Part shown: piece by piece, positions 44,511 through 56,203 of the stretch
Layout: the number at the start of each line of letters is the position of its first letter
Position numbering within the stretch: position 1 is the stretch's first letter
Assembly: GCA_039583875.1 (NCBI GenBank)
Contig: CM077159.1
Coordinates: 105,673,295-105,737,294, forward strand
DNA from: Platanthera guangdongensis
Lineage: Eukaryota; Streptophyta; Magnoliopsida; Asparagales; Orchidaceae
Direction: 5' to 3'
DNA length: 64,000 nt
Made by a program: the position numbers and the translations under genes
Notes under the pieces: generated by a model
Databases searched by the model: none
What the model saw: the letters and a program-made list of their open reading frames with translations, nothing else
Told to the model about the DNA's origin: nothing

Positions 44511-44666
44511 GATGACCACTGCTGACATCACCAGAAGTCAACAAGTCAAAGTATTTCATGTTGTTGCGGGAAAGCTACAGCAGCACCGGATGACCACTGC
44601 TGACGTCACTATAAGTCAAAAAATTCAAAGTAGTTCATGCCGTTGCGGGAAAGCTGCAGTAGCGCT
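44511..44666 (+). repeat. 78-bp duplication carrying a bZIP-type TGACGTCA site
   Basis: Units 44511-44588 and 44589-44666. The second has the perfect palindrome TGACGTCA at 44601-44608; the first has TGACATCA at 44523-44530. TGACGTCA is a known bZIP (CRE/as-1-like) core. It sits about 155 bp upstream of the TATA box. Confidence 0.75.
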
Positions 44667-44760
44667 GAAAGCTACTATTTGTCCTCTTCTGAGGGAGGTG
44701 GAGCTCACCATCCTTGGCTGGGCCCACACTCAAATTGTGCCATTGTTTCAAATCAATAGA

Positions 44761-44769
44761 TATAAAAAG
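44761..44769 (+). promoter_or_regulatory. copia-Y TATA box
   Basis: TATAAAAAG. Places the U3/R border at about 44790, so everything to the right is transcribed leader. Confidence 0.65.
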
Positions 44770-45192
44770 CAGAGATAAAAGGGGATTAGGGTTACGAAAG
44801 AAAATACGAAAAATAGAGGCGGTTGGACTTCATCTTCTACAACGAGCTTGAAAGCCAAGTCCAACAGTGCAAGCCAGCAAGGTAGAGAAAGATAGCTGAA
44901 GCTTTTCCAGTTCAGCAAGTTTATTCTTTGCAAAACAAGGTGGCTGATTCATCTAATCAGCAAGGAGAGATAGCAATGTGAAGGATCGTCAGCCTTCAAC
45001 AACAATAGTAATTCTTCAGTGCTACAGAGAAGTAGTTAGCTGTAGAAGATGACTAATTCCTTCTACAGCAAGAGAGATGGACTGATATCTGCTCAGTCCA
45101 GCAAGATAGACTCAGAGAATTATCTCAAAGTCATTGTTTTAAATTTATTTCAACTTCTTGATTAAATTCCTATAGGATTCGGGTTGTCTGAA

Positions 45193-45697
45193 TCTGAGCT
45201 GCATGTAGGGCCTTTTGTGCCTGAGTTATAGGTGAGTAATTAGTTACTGAGGTAGGTGCCCTGCTGGGGTACTAAGGTAGGAACCAAGTATGGATCTGAG
45301 AGTAGGGCTGTCCTCCCAGCCTGAGTAGTAGGGCTTAGTTCCTGAGGTATGTGACTGTTGAGTCATTGAGCTATAGGTTACAAGTGTCACTGAGTTGTAG
45401 GCCTTGTAGGAGACTGAGCTATAGGTGCCTGGAAGGGCACTGAGGTAGGTACCTGGAAGGGTACTGAGCTGTAGGAGTGTTGCAGCACTCTGAGAGTAGG
45501 GCCTTATGCCTGAAGTTGTAGGGCTGAAAAGCCTGAGCTGTAGGCCTTAGATATAAGGCTAAGGTAGGTGGTCTGTGGACCACTTAGATATAGGAGCACT
45601 GCAGGGCTCTGATGTAGGAACCTTTGTGGTTCTGAGGTAGGGTTCTAAAGAGAACCTGAGTGTAAGGCTGAAGGCCTGAGGTGTAAGCTCTGAGCAG
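45193..45697 (+). repeat. Tandem array of about 20 mini-hairpins with constant linker in the copia-Y leader
   Basis: Each unit of about 25 bp is a short stem-loop followed by a linker close to CTGAG-n-TGTAGG. Clear stems: GGCTG/CAGCC (45306-45321), TGACT/AGTCA (45352-45365), GTGCC/GGCAC (45425-45440), GTACC/GGTAC (45449-45464), GAGTG/CACTC (45475-45490), GGCT/AGCC (45522-45533), GCCTTA/TAAGGC (45544-45559), GTGGTC/GACCAC (45568-45583), GAACC/GGTTC (45618-45632), GGTTCT/AGAACC (45641-45656). Stems differ from one another but each pairs with itself. Weaker or decayed stems fill the remaining units. It lies in R/U5, between the TATA box and PBS. Confidence 0.9.
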
Positions 45698-45949
45698 CAT
45701 TTTGGAGGAGTTTGTGCCTTGTATAACATAAGTTAGAAAGGTGGGAGGAAAAGTGGATGTACCTAGTTGGGGAATCACTATAAATATCTGTGTGCTTTAC
45801 AGTGTTGCTTGTTCTTCTCTTATATTGCAGGTACTAAGGACAAGCTCTAAATCACTTTGTAAGAAAACAACAAAAAGACATAAGATATTTTAAATAACTA
45901 TTCACCCCCCTCTAGGTGATTAGCTAACCTTAAGTTAATAAATTTCAAG

Positions 45950-45961
45950 TGGTATTAGAAG
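45950..45961 (+). other. copia-Y primer binding site
   Basis: TGGTATTAGAAG; initiator-Met tRNA type with mismatches. Confidence 0.75.
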
Positions 45962-46025
45962 GAGGTTGCTTAAAAAGGATTTAACAATCTGAGTATACCT
46001 ATAATGTTAGCTATAAGACATAAGA

Positions 46026-48530
46026 TTGAGGTCTGGTGTACACTGTAAGGAACTGGGGGCCATAAAGCTTCCAATCTGTAGAAAGGAAGGCTTTGGCCTC
46101 TGGAAGGAAAGGGTTAGACTATTCATGGAAGCTGCTGACCCTAGGATATACATCACAGTTAAAGATGGACCCTTCATCCCTATGAAGACCTCAGTTCTGG
46201 ATGCCAACATCTAGACACCTAAATCTTATGATGAAATGAACAAAGATGAGCTCCTACTTGCCTCCATGGACAATAGAGCTCAAAAAATTATTATTAGTGC
46301 AATAGATGATTCAACCTTCTAAAATATGGTGCACTGCAAGACCTCTAAGGAGATATGGGACACCCTAGTTGTGTTCATGGAGGGTTCAGAGGAGGTGAGG
46401 GATGACAGAAAATCCATCCTCAACCAGCAATATGAGACCTTTAGACAAGGAAAGTTTGATGGCATTACTGAGAGCTTTGAAAGATTTTTCAGAATAGTGA
46501 ATGAATAGAGAACATATGGAAGGGTCTTCAGCACCTATAAGCTGAATGATAAATTTCTCAGGTCCCACACAAAGGATTGGGACACAATGATTTATGTCAT
46601 TAGGGAAATGGGCAAGTTAGATGTTGTCATATGAGATGCTGTCATATGAGATGCAGCTTGTTGCAAGAAAGAAAGAAGAGAAGAGCAGTAAGTCATAGGC
46701 CAAGGAGAATTCTGTGGCCTTCAAAGCTGATGCCCCAACCAGGAGTAGAAGGAAGAACTCTCCACTTAGGAAAATTGCTGAGTCAGATACTGAGAGCTCA
46801 AAGACCAGCACCTCAAACAGCCATATGTCTGATGAGGACTTTGCTGCCTTATCCAGGCAATTTCAGAAATTTATGAAGAAGGAGTATTGGAAGAACAGTA
46901 GGCCTTCCTCTTCCTAACAACATAGAAGGAAATCCTCTAAGGAGAACAATTATGCTCCTAACTCTAACAAATAAACTTCTTCTAATGTTATTTATTTCTG
47001 CTGCAGCAAACCTGGGCATATAGCTGCTGACTGCCCAACGAAGAGGAAAGAAGAAGGAGTGAAGAAGCACCACAAGAGGAAGAAGAAAGAGAATTCCCTT
47101 GTGGCCAAGAAGAAAAAGACTCGGTCTGACTCTTCCTTTGGGTCAGACAGTGAAGAAAAAGAAGCCTACATTGGGCTAATGGTTGTTGCTGAACGAGAAC
47201 CTGAAGATCCTGCTGCTAGGATAGGCGTCAGGGCCCTCTATCACATTCAGATAGTGACTCAAAGGTGGATAAAGATGAAAAAGAAGATGTTCAGTGCTAT
47301 GGATTGATGACAACAACTAATGAAGAGAGCAACCAGGATCAGCCTGGATAAGCTCAGGTAAATTCTAAATCTCAGCCTTCTATTTAAAGTCATGAGGCTA
47401 GCTCAGATTCTGAAGCTCAATCAACAAGATATGAAGGGGATTCATATTCTGAGGATGATGTTAACACTATAATTGACAAGTATGGAGAACGTCTTGAAGC
47501 ATTCAAGAAGTGCAAGCTCCTTACCAAGAGACAGGAAAAAGAGCTTCTCAGTCTTAGGAGCAAGTGTGAAGTCGAAGAAAAGGCTCTCAATGATATGGCT
47601 GCACAATCATCCAAGCTTAAGGAGATCATTGATATGCATTCTGTGGTAAGATTCTAAAATGAGAAACTTATCCAGAAACTTGAAGATGATCTCCTAAATG
47701 AGAAATTACTGGTGAACAAGTTTTCTAAGCCAAGCACTGTGCTTCCCTTAATTGACACCCTCCTTACCCAAGTAGGTAAGAAAGGGTTAGGATTTATGGG
47801 ACCTGCTAGACCTCCCAATCCAAAATGAAAGGTAAAGGGGAATGCACCAGTAGTGTCTCTAGACTTATTGCCTCAAATTTCTTTTCAGAAAGTCTTGTTG
47901 CCTTCTAACTGGTATGACCATGAAAGTTGTTATGGTCACTGGAAGAATGACAGATCCACTGGTATGGACCAATGTGGCCATAACTAAGGTGGAAGATACA
48001 ACCATGTGAGGGCCCTTAAGGCTGCCCATGAGGAAATTCAAGTGGCCAATCCTGGACCATTTGTTTTTGGTGCCATAGCCCCAAAACTCAAGGATAATGC
48101 TTCTGCAGAAAATCTGAGTCATCTAGCAAAAGAAGTGACTCAAGATGAGTCTACTTGCAAGGCTGGAATGGCAGTTTTTGATGCTATCAGATGCATGTTA
48201 GCTTAAAAAAGACATGCAACTGGTGGCTCTCAGAAAAGACCAAAACAATCAGCTGAAATACTTACTTCAGTCAAAGGGCTGCTGAAAGAAATCAGAAATA
48301 TACTGCAGAACGTCTTCCCACTATTCAGGGAGCAGTTAAGCCAAATGTTGCTCCTAAATAGAAAAGCAGGTATAATGTCCATGAGTACTGGTGTTGCGGT
48401 AAAGTGGGCCACTATGCTGCAGATTGCTAGCAAAATCCTTCAATGTCTAGAGGTAGCCAACCTATCAGGAATACTGCAGGAAGGCAAGCTTATTTTCAGA
48501 CTAATGTAAACCTAGGACCCAATAGAAATT
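46026..48530 (+). pseudogene. copia-Y gag
   Basis: Gag core with FGLWKERVRLFMEAADPRIY (46026-46214), SKEIWDTLVVFMEGSEEVRDDRKS (46326-46508) and lysine-rich segments. Two zinc-knuckle-like motifs, YFCCSKPGHIAADC (about 46990-47032) and YWCCGKVGHYAADC (about 48390-48431), both have Tyr where the first Cys is expected. A coiled-coil-like stretch lies between (47400-47720). Many stops and shifts (46214, 46322, 46508, 46632 and others) make it untranslatable as one protein. Confidence 0.8.
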
Positions 48531-50992
48531 GGGGTCCAAAGGTGAGATGAATTGTGCTTTTCAGGTTAGTTCAAGTACAAATTCCCCTAAATGGTACTTG
48601 GATAGTGGATTTTCCCGGCACATTACTCGAACAAAGGAGTTGTTGAAAGAGTTCACTCCAATAAAGAGTGGACCTAAGGTCATCTTTGGAGGCTCTGACA
48701 AGGGAATAACTAGAGAATATGGTAGGATCTCAAATGGCATAATAACCATAACAAAGGTAGCTTATGTGGAGGGGTTGCAACACAACCTCATAAGCATAAG
48801 CAAACTATGTGACCTTAGTTATGACATTTCCTTCCACAAGGATAAGTGTCACATCAAGAGGTTAATTGACCAAAGTGTCATCTTAACAAGCACTAGGAGT
48901 GGGAATGTTTATTATTTAAACTTTTCTTACTTAGATAGTAGTCCCCCTATATGCCTAGTTGCAAATGATTAATCTCATATTGTGTCCAATGACACAAGAG
49001 ACTGTTTCATTTGAATTATAAGACCACTGGTCAGCTCTTCAGTGATGAGCTAGTTAGAAATGGTCCCAAAATAAAATGCTCCAAGGTGGGTATCTGTGCT
49101 GCTTGCCAAAAGGGTAAGCAGACTAAGACCTCCTTCAAGAGCTTTAGGACCAAGTACTCAGTGAGATGCTTATATCTCCTGCATATGGACTAGTTTGGTC
49201 CTATGCCCGTTCATAGTCTAGGTAGGAAGGTCTACACCTTTGTGATTTTTGATGACTATTCTAGTTTTGCTTGGGTGTTCATCCTTAGAAGAAAGGATGA
49301 AACACATGATGTATTCATGAGCCTTGTCAGGAAGATTCAGAATGATCTTGCATGCTCAGTGGTCAAAATAAGAAGTGGTCATGGAACTGAATTTTAGTCT
49401 GCTGCCATGACTACTTTCTGTGAAGAGCAAGGGATTCATTAATAATTCTCCTCTCCAAGAACACCCCAGCAAAATGGGTTAGCAGAGAGGGAAAAAACGA
49501 CTCTCATAGAAGCTGGGAGAACATTGTTGAGTGACACTTCTCTCCCTGAATATTTCTGGGCTGAGGCTATTAACACTACATGTCATGTTCTCAATAGGGC
49601 TGCTATCACCAAAGGCCATAAGAAGACTCCCTATGAGATCTTGAAGGGCAGAAAACCAAACATATAATATTTCAGGATCTTTGCTTGTAAGTGTTTCATC
49701 TTGAACAATGGTAAGTCAAAAGTGACTAAGTTAGCGGTCAAATCCCATGAGGGGATCTTTGTTGGGTACAACAATAATAGTAAGGCATATAGAGTCTATA
49801 ACTTGACTAATCAAGTTGTAGAAAAATCTGTCCATGTAGTGTTTGATGAGTCATGCATGATTGATAGTGAGCTGTTAAGCTCTTTGCCTAGTTCTGTAGG
49901 TACTGAAGTCATGATGGAAATGCTCTCCATCAAAAATAAATACCCAGCTGTACATGAAGAATGTGGAGAGGGATGCTGTCTAGAGGAAGCATGGGACAGT
50001 CTAGCTGGAGATGAAGACCAACCAGCTAAAGGAAATAGTGCTCAGCAAGAAACAGTCAGGCTGCCCCAGCAGTCAGATATCTGAGAGATCATCCTCCAAA
50101 TCAGATAATACGTGAGGGCAGCGAAGGTGTACAGACCAGAAGCAGGAGTTTCAACATAGCTCTTTATTCCAGCTTCCTGTCACAAGAAGAGTTCAAGAAA
50201 TTTGAAGAGGCAAATCAAGACCAATTCTAGATTGGTGCAATACAAGAAGAACTGAAACATTTCAAAAGGTGCAAGGTCTTGAAGCTGGATCCCAGACCAA
50301 ATGGACATAATGTCATTGGAGTCAAGTGGATTTTCAGAAACAAACTTGATGAAAATGGCATTATAATAAAGAATAAAGCTAGACTGGTGGCAAAGGGGTA
50401 CAAACAGGAAGAGAGGATTGATTATGATCAGACTTTTCCCCAGTTGTAAGGTTGGAAGACATCAGATTGTTCCTTACATTTGCTGCCTGCCGGGGATTCA
50501 AAGTCTTCCAGATGGATGTGAAGTCAACCTTACTTAATGGAGACTTGAAAGAAGAGGTCTATGTAGAGCAGCCTCCAGGTTTTGTAGATTCTAACTCTGC
50601 TACTACTATGTATAGACTTAGGAAAGCTCTATATGTGCTCAAGCAAGCCCCTAGAACATGGTATGAGATATTGTCTACCTTCCTCATTTATAAAAAATTC
50701 TCAAGGTGGAAGATAGACAAGACCCTATTCTTAAGGGAATCTTAGGGCAAGATCATCCTAGTCCAGATTTTTGTTGATGACATAATATTTAGCTATACTG
50801 ATGACAACCTCTGCAGGAAGTTTGCAAAACTTATGAGGGGAAGTTTGAGATGAGCATTATGGGTGAACTGAAGTTCTTCTTGGGACTCCAAGTAAGACAG
50901 ACTGATGATGGTCTATCCATATCCCAGTCAAAGTTCACCAGGGAGTTAGTCAAAAAATATGGTATGTAGAATGCTTCCACCATAAGAACTAC
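48529..50992 (+). pseudogene. copia-Y protease, integrase and RT start
   Basis: Protease KWYLDSGFSRHITRT (about 48590). Integrase zinc part CAACQKGKQTKTSF (49095-49140). Core: LLHMD with a stop after it (49191), VIFDDYSSFAWVF, KIRSGHGTEF where the second catalytic Asp is Gly, and TPQQNGLAERE with Glu kept (49460-49495). RT: GVKWIFRNKLDENG, VFQMDVKSTLLNGDLKEEVY (50507-50566) and IFVDDIIF (about 50770-50793). It is cut at 50992 by the copia-Z LTR. Stops and a frameshift near 50445. Confidence 0.85.
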
Positions 50993-51180
50993 TGTTGGAT
51001 CCCTAGTTGGATTTGGGCTAGGTTAACTAATTAGGATGACTGACCCACAATGTATAGCCAGGGTCATGTGTTTGTGTCCTATAGTCTAGAATAAGTCATA
51101 AGGTTAAACTTACATGGACCAGCCAGCAAAATACTTCAGGAGACTCAATACTTAGAAGACATTCAAAGTTCAGTATATGA

Positions 51181-51545
51181 GTTCAACGTTCTTCGAACTC
51201 AGCTCGACGATCTTCGATCTATGATCGACAAACTCAGAGTTAATTCTCTGAGTTGAGGTCGATAATATTCGAGCTCAGGTCGACGAAGTCTGGATTTCAA
51301 CTTCAACACATTCTTTCCAGAATTTTTTCTCTGAACTCAACTCGACGAAAACAAAATCTGTGATCGACAAACTTAGACCACCGAATTCATAAGTTATTCA
51401 CAGAATGCAGTTCGCTGTGCTAGGGTAGACGAACTTGGATCTCAGGTTGACGAACAAGTTTTCTCAGGTCGATGAACAGGATTTCTCAGCTCGACGAACT
51501 TGGATCTCAAGTCGACGAAATCTGTTCTATGGTCGACGATTTCTG
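51181..51545 (+). repeat. GTCGA palindrome array in copia-Z U3
   Basis: Cluster of TCGACGAA/TTCGTCGA-type words at 51190-51540, plus a perfect 9-bp hairpin AACTCAGAG-ttaatt-CTCTGAGTT at 51231-51254. Lies upstream of the TATA box. Confidence 0.8.
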
Positions 51546-51819
51546 TTGCAGTTCCAGACTTAGAATTTTCCTTATTTTCTGTCCTTATTCCATATTACTT
51601 AGCAGTAATTTCCTGAAGTAATTAATGCTCATATTCTCTGAATAAAGCCGTTATTGGCAGCATTGATTATGGTTTTCATCAGGTTAATTACTTGCTTAAT
51701 TTATTGGGACAGTTGGGGAAACACATTAAAGAAAATATTCTCCAGCCGATTTTCATTCTCCAGGTAATCAGCAATCAATACAAGGAATTCAAAATTCAAA
51801 GAAGAATTTCGACAGAGGA

Positions 51820-51828
51820 TATATAAAA
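51820..51828 (+). promoter_or_regulatory. copia-Z TATA box
   Basis: TATATAAAA, about 275 bp downstream of the palindrome array. Confidence 0.65.
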
Positions 51829-52595
51829 GAGATTTTCTCTTTCAAAGAAAGAGAGGACAGAAACACACAAGTAAGAAAGATAACCAGAGAATACAAAAAC
51901 AACATTTAGAAATTCTCTATGCAGAAAACACTTTGTTTTCTCCTTGATATTACTGAAGAAGAAGAAGACCAACAATCACTATAAAGAGTCTTCTTCAACT
52001 TCAACTCTAGGAGCTTTCAAGGACAACAATCTCTGAATCAGTCAGAAGTTCCGGGATCATTTCAAGTCGAGGCTGAAGACCTACACCATGTGCAAGGCTC
52101 CAAGTGATTCTGAAGGAGTCTTGACAACAGCAATCCGCTAAGTCATCTCAGTTGTTTGAGAAAGAGAAGATATCATCAAATCTCTTCCACCTCCTATATA
52201 AAGGGTTTATTAACTCCCTTTAAAAGTTTATTTGGTTTTTGGGCACCTGATCAAAAGCTCAAAGGGTTATGAGATCTCCCTGGAAATAGATCTTGTGGTG
52301 GTAGTCACCTGATCAAAAACCTGCTAGTGGATTCCTACCAGGGTGGTAGAAGAGTGGATGTACCCAGGTTGGGGAACCATTATAAAATTCTTGTGTCGTC
52401 TGGTTGCCTCTTTTCTTTGTGCTGTGATATATTTCTGTATTGTGTTAGAGTAGATTAACTTAGACTATTTTTCCTTTCTGTCAATATTGGTATCACTTAT
52501 TCATTACTCTGATAAAAATCTAAAAACAGCCAAAAAGATTTGAACTACTTTATTCACCCCCTAGAGTAAATCAGATCTAACCCCTATCTTTCAAT

Positions 52596-52607
52596 TGGTA
52601 TCAGAGC
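52596..52607 (+). other. copia-Z primer binding site
   Basis: TGGTATCAGAGC, perfect initiator-Met tRNA type, two bases after the LTR. Confidence 0.92.
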
Positions 52608-52690
52608 AGGTTATTTTGGTTGTACAAGCTAACACTTGAACCAAAAGATCCTTGTTAGATCTTTCCCTTAGTTTTTGATTATTTCACAGC

Positions 52691-54834
52691 ATGGCATAGA
52701 ACAAAGACTATGCAAGCACCAGACCTCCAGTCTGCAACTTGAATAAATTTGCAATCTAGAAGGCAAGAATTAGGCTGTATATGAATTCTATTGATGAGGA
52801 CATATATAATTATATTTTGACAGGTCCTCCTCAACCTACAGCTTCTACATCTACCTCTACTTTAAGCACTCATGTTGTTCTACCACCTGAATGGACAGAT
52901 GCTCAGAAAAAGGCAAAGATTGTAGATGCAAAGGCCATGAATATATTGGCTCAGACTATGTCAGATGACATATTTCAGAAAGTGGCTGAATGCACATCTG
53001 CAAAAGCCATCTGGGACTCTATAAACCAGATGGTTGTTGGATCAACTGATGAGAGGAAAGACAGAAGATCAACTCTCATCTCCGAGTATGAGAACTTAAA
53101 GAAGGAAGAATCAGAATCTATTATTGACATGTACAACAAATTAAGTTCAATTATCAGTGAGCTGAAGACCTTGGACAAAGACATCTCTCTCACTGAGGTC
53201 AATGACAAGATCCTCATGTACTTCCCAAGCTCATGGGATTCCATGATATGGCCAATTTAGGAGGCCAGAAGCTTGAATGAGATTTCCATAGAATCTCTCC
53301 TGGGAAAGCTCAAATCATATAAGCAACTGATAAAGTCCAGGGAAGCTGTAGAACAGAAGACTCCTACAACATCAAGAAAGGAGTAGAACATAGCTTTTAA
53401 AGCTGCAGAAGAAACAGAAACTCCAACTGCCAGTGAAAAACTCCTGAGTCTCTTAGCAAAGAGATTCTACAAGATGACAAGGAAGGACTTCAGGAGAAAG
53501 TCATCCAGGCATGATGACAAACCCAGGTATGACAAAACACCCACTAAATAAATTGTTTGTTTTGGGTGCAGGAAGACAGGGCACTTTATCTCAGAGTGTC
53601 CTGAGAATCAAAAGAAGGAAAGAAGAAGAGAGAAGGACTCTAGAAAACAACATTACAGCAAGCCTTCCTCCAGCAAGCACAAGAGAAAAGAAAAGGGCTT
53701 TATTTCTGAAACCTGGAGTGACACTGAAGATGAATCCTCATCCTCTATCTCCAGTGAAGAGGAAGAAGAAGCTAAGGCAAGGGAAGTTTTCCTTATGGCT
53801 ATCAATGCCTCCTGCAGCCCATTTGATGCTGAGGAACCAGTAGAACAATCAGATAATGAAGAATCTTTAGAATCTGAAGCTGATCGGGTATTATCATCTT
53901 TTGATTATAATTCAGATAGTTTCAAAACTGAATTTAAGTCTTTATGCATAGATTTAATAATTCTGAAAAAGAAATTAAAATACTTAGGGAAAAATTTAAA
54001 GATCATGAAAACTTTGTTTCTGAAAATATTAAGTTAAAAGATGAATTAACTTTGGCTCAAGAACATATAATATCACTAAAATCTGAGTTAGCTGAGGCCA
54101 GGCAACTTGAAGAATCCCTTAATGGGAGAAGAATCAAGTTGATGGACATCACAAGCACAGTGAATGTCAGGCTAAATGGCAAGCTGGGCTTAGGTGTTTC
54201 ATTAAGCCAACCCCCACTAATCGAGAAGAATATATTGTCAACACCAATTAATTTTGTCTCAGAAAAGGGATAAGAGAAGATAAAAAATGATAATAATGAT
54301 AGACCAACTGAATTAAAACCAAAGAATAAGAATAGGAAACAGAATAAGAAAAATCCTAACTACAACAATGTTCAACAGATTTCATCGAACTCCGATCGAC
54401 GAAATGTGTACAGTTCGTCGAACTTCAGTTGATGAACTCCGAACACAAACTTTCACTATAACCATTCGTTAAACTACGATCGACGAAACCAATATGGTTC
54501 GTCGAGCAGAGATCGATGATTTTGGGGCCCAGAGAATGACTACTTTCATTCTTTGAGTGGAGTTCGACGAACTCATCCCCATTTATCAAACTCAGATCGA
54601 CGAACTCACATGAATTCATCGAACCAAGTTCAAGTCAACAAAAACTTTAAGTCTTCTAAAACTTATAATCAACCAAGATATTCTTTTAATCAATTTAATC
54701 AATGGATTATACCACCTAGAAGATATCACCCTTTAGGTTATAAATGTCAACCTGAATATTCTTATATCTCTAGTTTTAGTTATGTGAAGAAAGAAGGACC
54801 CAAGGTAACCTGGGTTAAGAATAGCTAATCTGTT
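52691..54834 (+). pseudogene. copia-Z gag
   Basis: ATG at 52691, but the third codon is TAG (52697-52699). Gag core with YMNSIDEDIYNYIL, AKAMNILAQTMSDDIFQKV and DERKDRRSTL (52781-53260). Zinc knuckle CFGCRKTGHFISEC (53550-53591). Acidic tract and coiled coil (53795-54110), NGRRIKLMDITSTVN (54122-54166), then a basic tail with SSNSDRRN and LSNSDRRT repeats encoded by palindromes (54373-54632). Several stops (53259, 53386, 54271, 54432 and others). Overall it is the collinear homologue of copia-B gag. Confidence 0.85.
54373..54632 (+). repeat. Palindrome array inside copia-Z gag coding sequence
   Basis: TCGAACTCCGATCGACGAA-type words at least six times, encoding S-S-N-S-D-R-R and variants. This is the copia-Z version of the copia-B gag array at 17450-17660. 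Confidence 0.75.
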
Positions 54835-54843
54835 TCTTTATAT

Positions 54844-56203
54844 GTGAAAGACTATCCCACCACAGAGCAACAGTGGTATCTGGATAGTGGCTGTTCTAAA
54901 TACATGAATGGAAACAAGGACAATCTAATCAACTTCAAGTCAAAGTTAGGACCAAAAGTAATATTTGGTGACTCCAATTATGGCAAGACCGAAGGCTATA
55001 GAAAGGTCAAGATTGGGGCAGTCACCTTCAGGAAGGTAGCATATGTAAATGGACTGAAGTATAACCTTATCTCCATAAGTCAGTTATGTGATGAAAGGTT
55101 TCAGGTATCCTTTAATAAAATCTCATGTATTATTACTTCCTTAGATAACCATGTAGTATTGATTGGCACTAGAGTAGGAAACACTTACATAGTTAACTTC
55201 CAGTCAGCTAAATCTGAAATTTGTTTGTTCAATCAAACTAGTAACAATAATGACCTTTGGCATAGGAGATTAGGTCATGTTAATCTGAAAAACATTGCTA
55301 GACTATCTAGGGACAACCTTGTTAGAGGATTGTCTTATTTCCCCTACAAGAAGGAAAGCCTTTGCAAGGCTTGCCAATTAGGCAAGCAAACTGAAAGTAG
55401 TTTTAAATCAGTAAATAAAAGTGACTCACCTAGAATATTGTACATGCTACATATGTACCTTTTGGCCCTATTTTTGTACAAAGTCTAGGAGGGAAATCTT
55501 ATACTTTAGTGATTGTAGGTGGCTTCTCTAGATTCACTTGGGTATTCTTTCTGAGATCTAAGTCTGATAACTTCATTGTTCTTACAGATTTTCTCAAGAA
55601 CATACAGATTGAGTACTCTACTCCAGTTGCATTGATCAGAAGTGATCATGGTACTGAGTTTGAGTCTCTTCTTATGCAAGAGTTATGTGAGAAGAAAGGT
55701 ATCAGGCACTGCTTCTCAGCTCCTAGAACACCTCAACAGAATGGGGTTGCTGAAAGGAAGAATAGAACCCTAATTGAATCTGCAGGAACATTATTTGTAG
55801 ATGCTCATTTACCCCTATCCTTTTGGGCAGAGGCTGTGAGCACAACAAATTATGTACTGAATAGAAGTCTTATACACAAACTTAAGAATAAGACTCCTTA
55901 TGAGCTACTTAAAGGAAAGAAACCTAAAGTAGACTAATTTAAAATTTTTGGTTGCTTATGTTACATTCACAACAACAATAAGAAACACATTAGAAAATTT
56001 GGAGCCAAGGCTAAAATGGGAATTTTTCTTGGATATTCCCAAGTAAGCAAGACTTATAGGGTCTTTAATAAATCTATCATGAAAATTGAAGAATCTGTAC
56101 ATATTTCATTTGATGAAACTACATGTTTTATAAGGAGAAAGAAGTTTCTACTAGTAACTCTTTGCAGGAACCAAATTTATGTGAGAAGTTAAAAGAACTG
56201 ACC
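54844..56203 (+). pseudogene. copia-Z protease and integrase
   Basis: Protease WYLDSGCSKYMNG and FGDSNYGKTEGY (54844-55110). Integrase zinc part HRRLGHVNLKNI and CKACQLGKQTESSF (55260-55400). The first catalytic Asp is Tyr (LHMYLLALF, about 55450), followed by a frameshift. The second part RFTWVFFLRSKSDNF, IRSDHGTEFESLL and TPQQNGVAERKNRTLIE has the remaining Asp and Glu (55509-55937). A stop at 55935-55937 follows KKPKVD, then decayed integrase tail sequence to the copia-C junction. RT would lie beyond copia-C. Confidence 0.85.

Larger units (their letters stand above)
43957..45947 (+). repeat. copia-Y 5' LTR
   Basis: Putative start TGATGCGGG at 43957 (43951 is an alternative); end ...AATTTCA at 45947, two bases before the PBS. 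Contains the 62-bp repeats, a bZIP-site duplication, the TATA box and the hairpin array. Confidence 0.7.
43957..50992 (+). mobile_element. copia-Y: Ty1/copia element, 5' part only
   Basis: Plus strand: 5' LTR (about 43957-45947), PBS (45950), gag, protease, integrase and RT up to 50992, where copia-Z begins. The 3' half must lie beyond the window. Numerous stops. LTR start is tentative because the 3' LTR is not visible. Confidence 0.8.
50993..52593 (+). repeat. copia-Z 5' LTR
   Basis: TGTTGGATCCC...CTATCTTTCA, 1601 bp. The 3' end (TTCACCCCCTAGAGTAAATC) is similar to the copia-B/C LTR end. The left flank is ACTAC; the right flank is outside the window. Confidence 0.85.
50993..56203 (+). mobile_element. 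copia-Z: Ty1/copia element of the B/C family, 5' part only
   Basis: Plus strand: LTR (50993-52593), PBS, gag, protease and integrase. It stops at 56203 where the copia-C LTR begins. Gag starts with the same NKDYASTRPPVCNL as copia-B, so they share a lineage, but the LTR is a distinct subfamily. Confidence 0.85.

Noticed and set aside
45193..45697. Possible CRISPR-like array (constant linker, variable units)
   Set aside because: The 'repeats' are only about 11 bp and the 'spacers' are self-complementary hairpins; plant retrotransposon context; no cas genes.
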